Positions 31,263-35,772 of a stretch of DNA of 35,772 nucleotides are shown piece by piece. The DNA is from Jiangella rhizosphaerae (GTDB lineage Bacteria > Actinomycetota > Actinomycetes > Jiangellales > Jiangellaceae): the NCBI RefSeq assembly GCF_003579925.1, contig NZ_QUAL01000437.1:1-35772 (forward strand), read 5' to 3'. A program made the position numbers and the translations under genes. Position 1 is the stretch's first letter, and the number at the start of each line of letters is the position of its first letter. A model generated the notes under the pieces. The model had not been told where the DNA came from and made no database searches. It saw only the letters and a list, made by a program, of their open reading frames with translations.

Positions 31263-31294
31263 TGTCCCGGGCACCAGCCGACCGGCTGCGGTGC

Positions 31295-31792
31295 TCAGAA
31301 CAGCTTGTCGACCAGCTCGGTGAGGTGACGGAGCAGCGGCACCACGAGGTCCTGCTCGGCGGGGGAGAGGTTGTCCCAGGCGCCGGCCAGGTGACCGGCG
31401 ACGACGGCGCGTTTGGCGGCGAGCAGGGTGCTGCCCCGTTCGGTGAGGTCGAGGACCCGGCGCCGTCCATCGCCGTCGGCCTGGCTGTAGCGGACCAGGC
31501 CGTCGCGGACCAGCGCGCCGGCGCTTCGGGTGACCGTCGGCTGGCTGAGGCCGGTCAGCTCAGCGATCGCGCCGACGCCGTCGCGGCCGCATTCCTCGAT
31601 GGCGTCGAGGAGCACCAGCTGCGGCACGGTGATGTCGTCGAACAGGGGCTGCAGCCGGCCCCGCGTTCGCCGCGACGCCGACAGGAACGCCATGAGGGCA
31701 TCGGCGAACTCGAGCGCCTGCTCGCCGCTGGAGCCGGAGACGGTGTTGACGCTGCGGCTCAGCGCGCCGCTGGCCGGAATGTGCTCGCTCAC
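31295..31792 (-). CDS. MarR-family transcriptional regulator
   Basis: 165 aa, GTG at 31792 with AGGAGGGG upstream; longer frames are not supported. The winged helix is visible as PQLVLLDAIEECGRDGVGAI, then AELTGLSQPTVTRSAGALV and the wing YSQADGDGRRRVLDLTERG. The terminal helices (AEQDLVVPLLRHLTELVDKL) form the dimer interface. It is alone: the 274 bp up to the cold-shock gene are non-coding, and no obvious target is adjacent. Confidence 0.9.
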   Translation of the reverse strand: MSEHIPASGALSRSVNTVSGSSGEQALEFADALMAFLSASRRTRGRLQPLFDDITVPQLVLLDAIEECGRDGVGAIAELTGLSQPTVTRSAGALVRDGLVRYSQADGDGRRRVLDLTERGSTLLAAKRAVVAGHLAGAWDNLSPAEQDLVVPLLRHLTELVDKLF

Positions 31793-32066
31793 GCGCCCCC
31801 TCCTGCCGATGCCTGTGATCCATGAAACCACCCGCGACTGTGCAACGGCCGCCGGCGGGGTGAGAACGGCGCGGGAATGGATCGGGCGGCGACCCCGTTG
31901 TCCAGGGCGGCCGGAGTTTGTGTTCGTGTGTCCGCACGCTCGCAAGGACTTCATGTTGCGGGCGCGCTGCTTGCCTTCAGGTTGCTGGAGAAGTTGCGTC
32001 GTCTAGGACCGGCCAGGGCGAACCGCACGGTGCGGCGCCCATATCCAGCCCCTGTGAGGAGCAGAA

Positions 32067-32267
32067 ATGACTCAGGGCACGGTCAAGTGGTTCAACGCGG
32101 AGAAGGGCTTCGGCTTCATCGCCCGCGAGGACGGACCCGATGTGTTCGTCCACTACTCCGAGATCGACGGCGCGGGCTTCCGCAGCCTCGAGGAGAACCA
32201 GAGCGTGGAGTTCGAGCTGGCGCAGGGCCCCAAGGGCCCGCAGGCCACGCGCGTCCGCGCGCTTTGA
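32067..32267 (+). CDS. Cold-shock domain protein
   Basis: 66 aa, ATG at 32067 with GAGGAG upstream. It is a complete [18 protein letters not shown] with RNP1 (KGFGFI) and RNP2 (VFVHYSEI), ending ATRVRAL. It binds single-stranded nucleic acid and acts as an RNA chaperone. A weak promoter may be TTGCTG (31982-31987), 16 nt, TAGGAC (32004-32009), giving a leader of about 50 nt. A strong terminator follows. Confidence 0.96.
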   Translation: MTQGTVKWFNAEKGFGFIAREDGPDVFVHYSEIDGAGFRSLEENQSVEFELAQGPKGPQATRVRAL

Positions 32268-32308
32268 TGCCGCCGCAGGTCACACCTGCCGCACACCACT
32301 GACGACGA

Positions 32309-32341
32309 CGAGGGGCCGGCGCCGAGCGCGCCGGCCCCTCG
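32309..32341 (+). terminator. Strong terminator of the cold-shock gene
   Basis: A perfect 14-bp stem (32309-32322 and 32328-32341; CGAGGGGCCGGCGC and its complement) with loop CGAGC, 41 bp after the stop. No long U-tract. Confidence 0.85.
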
Positions 32342-32559
32342 CCGCGTCCCCGGGCCCTACGCGCGCGAAACGTGCACGGTCGCCGTCGGCCACGTGACGC
32401 AGCACCGCCGGCCGGCGGCGGTCGCCGCCTTGGTGCGTGAGCTCGTCGGCGCCCGGTGAGCCGCCTCGATGACCCGGCGTCGCCGGCGTCCGCCGCTGTT
32501 CTACGCTGACCCGAAGCGGTGGGGCAGACGAGCAGCGGTGGCCGGCGGCGGGAGGATCG

Positions 32560-35466
32560 GTGGCAGATCAGCACGCCGATCCCGCCGCGCAGTCCGCCGC
32601 CTTCGTCGGCCGCGAACGCGAGCTGTCCGCCGTCACCGCCGCCCTCGCGGCGCCCGGACGTCCGGCGTTCGTGCTGGTCGAGGGGGAGGCCGGCATCGGG
32701 AAGACCCGCCTGGTGCAGGAGGCGCTGCGCTCGCGCGACCCCGCCACGACGCTCGTGGCGGCCTGCCCGCCGCTGGCCGAGCCGTTCCCCCTGGGTCCGC
32801 TGGTCGACGCGCTGCACCGGCTGCCGGTCGACGGCGTGCCGCTGAGCCCGCTGGCCGGCGCGCTGCGGCCGCTGTTCCCGGAGTGGGCCGAGCACCTGCC
32901 GCCGGCGCTGGAGCCGCTGGAGGACCCGAGCTCGACGCGGCACCGGCTGTTCCGGGCGCTGGCCGAGCTGGTCGAGCGGTCCGGCATCGAGGTGCTGGTG
33001 CTCGAGGACGCACACTGGGCCGACGCCGCGACGCTGGAGTTCCTGCCGCTGCTCGTCGGCGCCACCCAGCACGACCTCAGCCTCGTCGTCACCTACCGGG
33101 CCACCGACGTGCCGGCCGCGTCGCCGCTGCTGCGGCTGACTGCCCGCCCGCCGGCCGGGCTGCGCCGGGTCGAGCTGGCGTTGGAGCCGCTGACGGTCGG
33201 CGAGACGACCGCCCTGGTCGCGTCCATGTTCGCCACCGACGACATCTCGGCGGAGTTCGTCTCGTTCCTGCACCGCCGCACCGAGGGCGTGCCGCTCGCG
33301 CTGGAGGAGAGCCTGTCGCTGCTGCGCGACCGCGGCGACATCGTCCGGCGCGGCGACGAATGGTCCCGCCGGGCGGTCGACGACCTGCAGGTGCCGCCGA
33401 CGGTGCGCGACTCCGTCCTGGAGCGGGTCGACCGGCTGCCGTCGCAGGCCCGCCGCGTGCTCGAGGCCGCCGCCGTCCTGGCCGAGCCCGCCGACGGCGT
33501 CCTGCTCGCCCGGGTCGCCGGGCTGGGGGACGACGACGCGAGGCAGGGGCTGGCCGCTGCACTGACGTCGGGGCTGCTGCGTGAGGCCGCGCCGGGCCGG
33601 TTCGTCTGCCGGCACGTGCTGGCGTCGCGGGCCATCGAGGAGGCCCTGCCGGTGTCCGAGCGGAGGCTGCTGCACGGCCAGGCCGCCGCGGCGCTGCAGG
33701 AGCTGCCGACCCCGCCCGTGCTGCGGCTGAGCCGGCACTTCCGCGAGGCCGGCGACGTCGCCGCGTGGAGCCGGCACGCCGAGGCCGCCGCGGACCTCGC
33801 GCTGGAGTCCGGCGAGGACCGCGCCGCGGTCGTCCTGCTGAACGACCTGCTGACGGCCGCCGCGCATCCGCCGGAGCGTGAGGCCCGGCTGGCGCAGAAG
33901 CTCGGCCAGGCCGCCACCTGGGGCGTCGCCGCGCTCGGCGAGCTGGCGCTGGTCGTGGCCGCGACGCTGGCCACCGCGCTGGACCGCCCGGAGCTCCCGG
34001 CCGACCGGCGCGGCGAGATCCGGCTGCTGCTCGGCCGGTTGTGGCTGCAGCTGGGCGACTTCGACACCGGCATCGAGCAGGTCGAGACCGCCGCCGGCGA
34101 GCTGGCCGCCCGGCCGGAACTGGCCGTGCGGGCGATGATCTCGCTGTCGCACCCGCGCGGGCAGGTCTGGCCGGTCAGCCGGCACCGCGACTGGCTCGAC
34201 CGCGCCACGGCGCTGTTCCCGCAGGTGCCGGCCGAGGAGCAGACCTGGCTCGCGGTCGACCGCGCCAGCGCGCTGCTGATGATGGGCGACGAGACCGGCT
34301 GGGCGGCGGCCGAGGCGATCGACGCCGCGGCGGACAGCCTCTTCGAGCGCCGGCAGCTGGGCCGGTGCCGCATGAATGTCGGGCATACCGCCATCGCCTG
34401 GGGCCGCGACGCGATCGCCCGGCGTCAGCTGGACGGCGCCGTCGAGCTGCTCGCCGCGACCGGCTACCAGCGGCTGGTGAACTCGGCGCTGATCACCCGC
34501 GCCAACCTCGACTGGCACGGCGGCTCGTGGGACGGGCTGGCCGAGCACGTCACCGAACTGGCCGGGTCCGCCGACACCCTGCCGGAGGCGCTGCTTGAGG
34601 CGCGGATGATCCTCGGCCTGCTCGACCTCGCCGGCGGCCGCCGCGACGACGCCGCCGACCAGTTCCGGGTCGTGGTCGCCGAGGCGGTGCGGCGGGGACT
34701 GGTCGACGTGCAGACCGGACCGGCCGGCGCGCTCGGGCGGCTGTTCCTGGCCGACGACGCCGTCGCCGACGCGCTGCGGGTCACCGAGCCGGCGATGGCC
34801 ATGGTCGTGCGCAAAGGGATCTGGCTGTGGGCCACCGAGGTGGCGCCGGTGCACGCCGACGCACTCGCGCGGGCCGGGCGCGGCGACGAGGCGGTGGACC
34901 TCGTCGAGCGGTTCGCGGCCGGGCTCGGCGATCGCGCCGCGCCGGCCCCGCAGGCGGCCCTGCTGGTGTGCCGGGGGATCGTGGCGGGCTCCGGCGAGCG
35001 TGCGGCCGAGCTGTTCGGTGCGGCCGCGGCCGCGTGGGCCGAGCTGCCCCGTCCCTATCAGGAGCTGCTCGCGCTGGAGCGGCAGGCGCTGGCGCTGCTG
35101 CCCGACGGCGCCGGGCTGGACCTGCTCGGCACGGTGCAGCGGCGGCTGCGCGACCTCGGCGCCCGCTGGGACGCCGACCGCGTCGCCCAGGTGCTGCGCG
35201 CGCACGGCGTCGACGTCGCCCGGGCCTGGCGCGGCGGCCGGCGCGGCTACGGCGACCAGCTGTCGCCGCGCGAGCTGGAGGTCGCCCGGCTGGTGGCGCA
35301 GGGCATGACCAACCGGCAGGTCGCCGAGGCGCTGTTCCTCTCGCCGCGCACCGTCGACCGGCACCTCAGCGCGGCCATGCGCAAGCTCGGTGTCGGGTCG
35401 CGGACGGCGCTGGCGGTCGCCGTCGCCTCCGACGCCGCCGGCGACGACGCCGCATTCATTGGGTGA
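32560..35466 (+). CDS. LAL-type LuxR transcriptional regulator (AAA ATPase plus TPR-like region plus HTH)
   Basis: 968 aa, GTG at 32560 with GGGAGG upstream. The N-terminal ATPase shows [11 protein letters not shown], Walker A GEAGIGKT (42-49) and Walker [12 protein letters not shown], the signature of large ATP-binding LuxR (MalT-like) regulators. A long helical middle (about 350-880) resembles TPR arrays. The C-terminal LuxR helix-turn-helix begins at [12 protein letters not shown] (901 onward) with [23 protein letters not shown] and a ligand or partner bound to the middle region would control DNA binding. Targets are unknown; no biosynthetic cluster is next to it within the window. Confidence 0.94.
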   Translation: MADQHADPAAQSAAFVGRERELSAVTAALAAPGRPAFVLVEGEAGIGKTRLVQEALRSRDPATTLVAACPPLAEPFPLGPLVDALHRLPVDGVPLSPLAGALRPLFPEWAEHLPPALEPLEDPSSTRHRLFRALAELVERSGIEVLVLEDAHWADAATLEFLPLLVGATQHDLSLVVTYRATDVPAASPLLRLTARPPAGLRRVELALEPLTVGETTALVASMFATDDISAEFVSFLHRRTEGVPLALEESLSLLRDRGDIVRRGDEWSRRAVDDLQVPPTVRDSVLERVDRLPSQARRVLEAAAVLAEPADGVLLARVAGLGDDDARQGLAAALTSGLLREAAPGRFVCRHVLASRAIEEALPVSERRLLHGQAAAALQELPTPPVLRLSRHFREAGDVAAWSRHAEAAADLALESGEDRAAVVLLNDLLTAAAHPPEREARLAQKLGQAATWGVAALGELALVVAATLATALDRPELPADRRGEIRLLLGRLWLQLGDFDTGIEQVETAAGELAARPELAVRAMISLSHPRGQVWPVSRHRDWLDRATALFPQVPAEEQTWLAVDRASALLMMGDETGWAAAEAIDAAADSLFERRQLGRCRMNVGHTAIAWGRDAIARRQLDGAVELLAATGYQRLVNSALITRANLDWHGGSWDGLAEHVTELAGSADTLPEALLEARMILGLLDLAGGRRDDAADQFRVVVAEAVRRGLVDVQTGPAGALGRLFLADDAVADALRVTEPAMAMVVRKGIWLWATEVAPVHADALARAGRGDEAVDLVERFAAGLGDRAAPAPQAALLVCRGIVAGSGERAAELFGAAAAAWAELPRPYQELLALERQALALLPDGAGLDLLGTVQRRLRDLGARWDADRVAQVLRAHGVDVARAWRGGRRGYGDQLSPRELEVARLVAQGMTNRQVAEALFLSPRTVDRHLSAAMRKLGVGSRTALAVAVASDAAGDDAAFIG

Positions 35467-35511
35467 TCTGCCCACTCGCGAACGGCCGGCGGCGTGACCG
35501 ACGGTGACCTC

Positions 35512-35610
35512 ATGCACGTGACCGACCTGCCCGAGCCCGACGCCGCCGACGACGACGCGCCCGCCGAGGAGCCCGAACCCGCCGACGGCGAGCGCTGGGA
35601 GCCTCTCTGA
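35512..35610 (+). CDS. Possible tiny acidic protein
   Basis: 32 aa from ATG 35512 (or 38 aa from GTG 35494). Composition is rich in Asp, Glu, Pro and Ala, ending in GERWEPL. Nearly all third positions are G or C, which supports coding, but there is only a weak GGTGA ahead of the start. It follows the LuxR gene by 45 bp. Not recognised. Confidence 0.4.
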   Translation: MHVTDLPEPDAADDDAPAEEPEPADGERWEPL

Positions 35611-35654
35611 CGCCCCGCGCGGGCCCCTCCCCGACCCGCTCCCCGACCGAAGTT

Positions 35655-35720
35655 GATCTTGGAGTTGTTCGGGAATTGCGGTCAGGAATGTCCGATAGAT
35701 GGCCGAACAACTCCAAGATC
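35655..35720. repeat. Long-stem intergenic hairpin H4
   Basis: A perfect 18-bp inverted repeat (GATCTTGGAGTTGTTCGG at 35655-35672, its complement at 35703-35720) with a 30-nt loop. The arms are only 50% GC in otherwise very GC-rich DNA. A further GATCTTG occurs at 35731-35737. Confidence 0.85.
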
Positions 35721-35772
35721 TCTCTGTCAGGATCTTGTGTGCCGGGGTGCTGCTCGACGGGGCGGGGTGCCG

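Noticed and set aside
32116-35517. A very long leftward open frame opposite the LuxR regulator gene
   Set aside because: It is an artefact of high GC: the rightward frame has ATPase and HTH motifs, a ribosome site and normal composition, while the opposite frame is Arg/Gln/Gly-rich with no motifs.

Overview
The window reads as a chromosomal stretch of a high-GC actinobacterium. Coding regions have very GC-rich third positions, GTG starts and GGAGG-type ribosome binding sites are frequent, and the regulators (GntR/HutC, MarR, LacI, MocR, LAL-type LuxR) are typical of Actinomycetota. A Jiangella-like lineage fits my impression of the gene set, but I cannot verify this. No rRNA, tRNA, CRISPR array, transposase or phage gene was seen.

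Left end (1-5.7 kb): the tail of a gas-vesicle cluster (partial gvpL/F, a gvpA/J-type gene, gvpK) ends at a strong bidirectional hairpin. A stress-like block follows: a VOC protein, an operon of hemerythrin-domain protein, DUF6766 membrane protein and PoxB-like ThDP enzyme, then topoisomerase IB and an SRPBCC protein. Both divergent intergenic regions in this block carry back-to-back promoters matching the Streptomyces SigB consensus (GNNT, 14-16 nt, GGGTAY), so the block looks like a general-stress regulon.

5.8-11.3 kb: a secreted calcineurin-like phosphoesterase, a LacI regulator divergent from a GH42 beta-galactosidase with a perfect 16-bp operator between them, and a four-TM protein of unknown function.

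11.5-22.3 kb: one long leftward operon of ten genes. From upstream it holds an M19-like peptidase, a lipoprotein solute-binding protein, two ABC permeases, an M24 creatinase/aminopeptidase P-fold hydrolase, an S33 proline-iminopeptidase-like hydrolase, two ABC ATPases, a second M19-like peptidase and a GntR/HutC regulator. Most junctions overlap. Two near-identical palindromes precede the first gene and are the likely operators. The M24 protein lacks some canonical metal ligands, and the two M19 paralogs carry an unusual HEH motif and share a 142-bp tract that is almost identical. I read this as import and hydrolysis of a peptide-like compound that may not be an ordinary dipeptide.

22.6-32 kb: a decayed PQQ-propeller gene; a TetR regulator followed by an alcohol dehydrogenase/quinone-oxidoreductase with three operator-like repeats phased exactly 18 bp apart; MarR plus a PH-like membrane protein; a region with two hairpin-GGCAAAG modules; MocR divergent from a BBE-like flavoprotein; an FCD-type GntR overlapping a methyltransferase tail to tail; a small membrane protein; and another MarR.

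Right end (32-35.8 kb): a cold-shock protein with a strong terminator, a large LAL-type LuxR regulator and a tiny acidic ORF. Four long-stem hairpins (18-21 bp, unrelated in sequence) are scattered through the intergenic DNA and no gene explains them.
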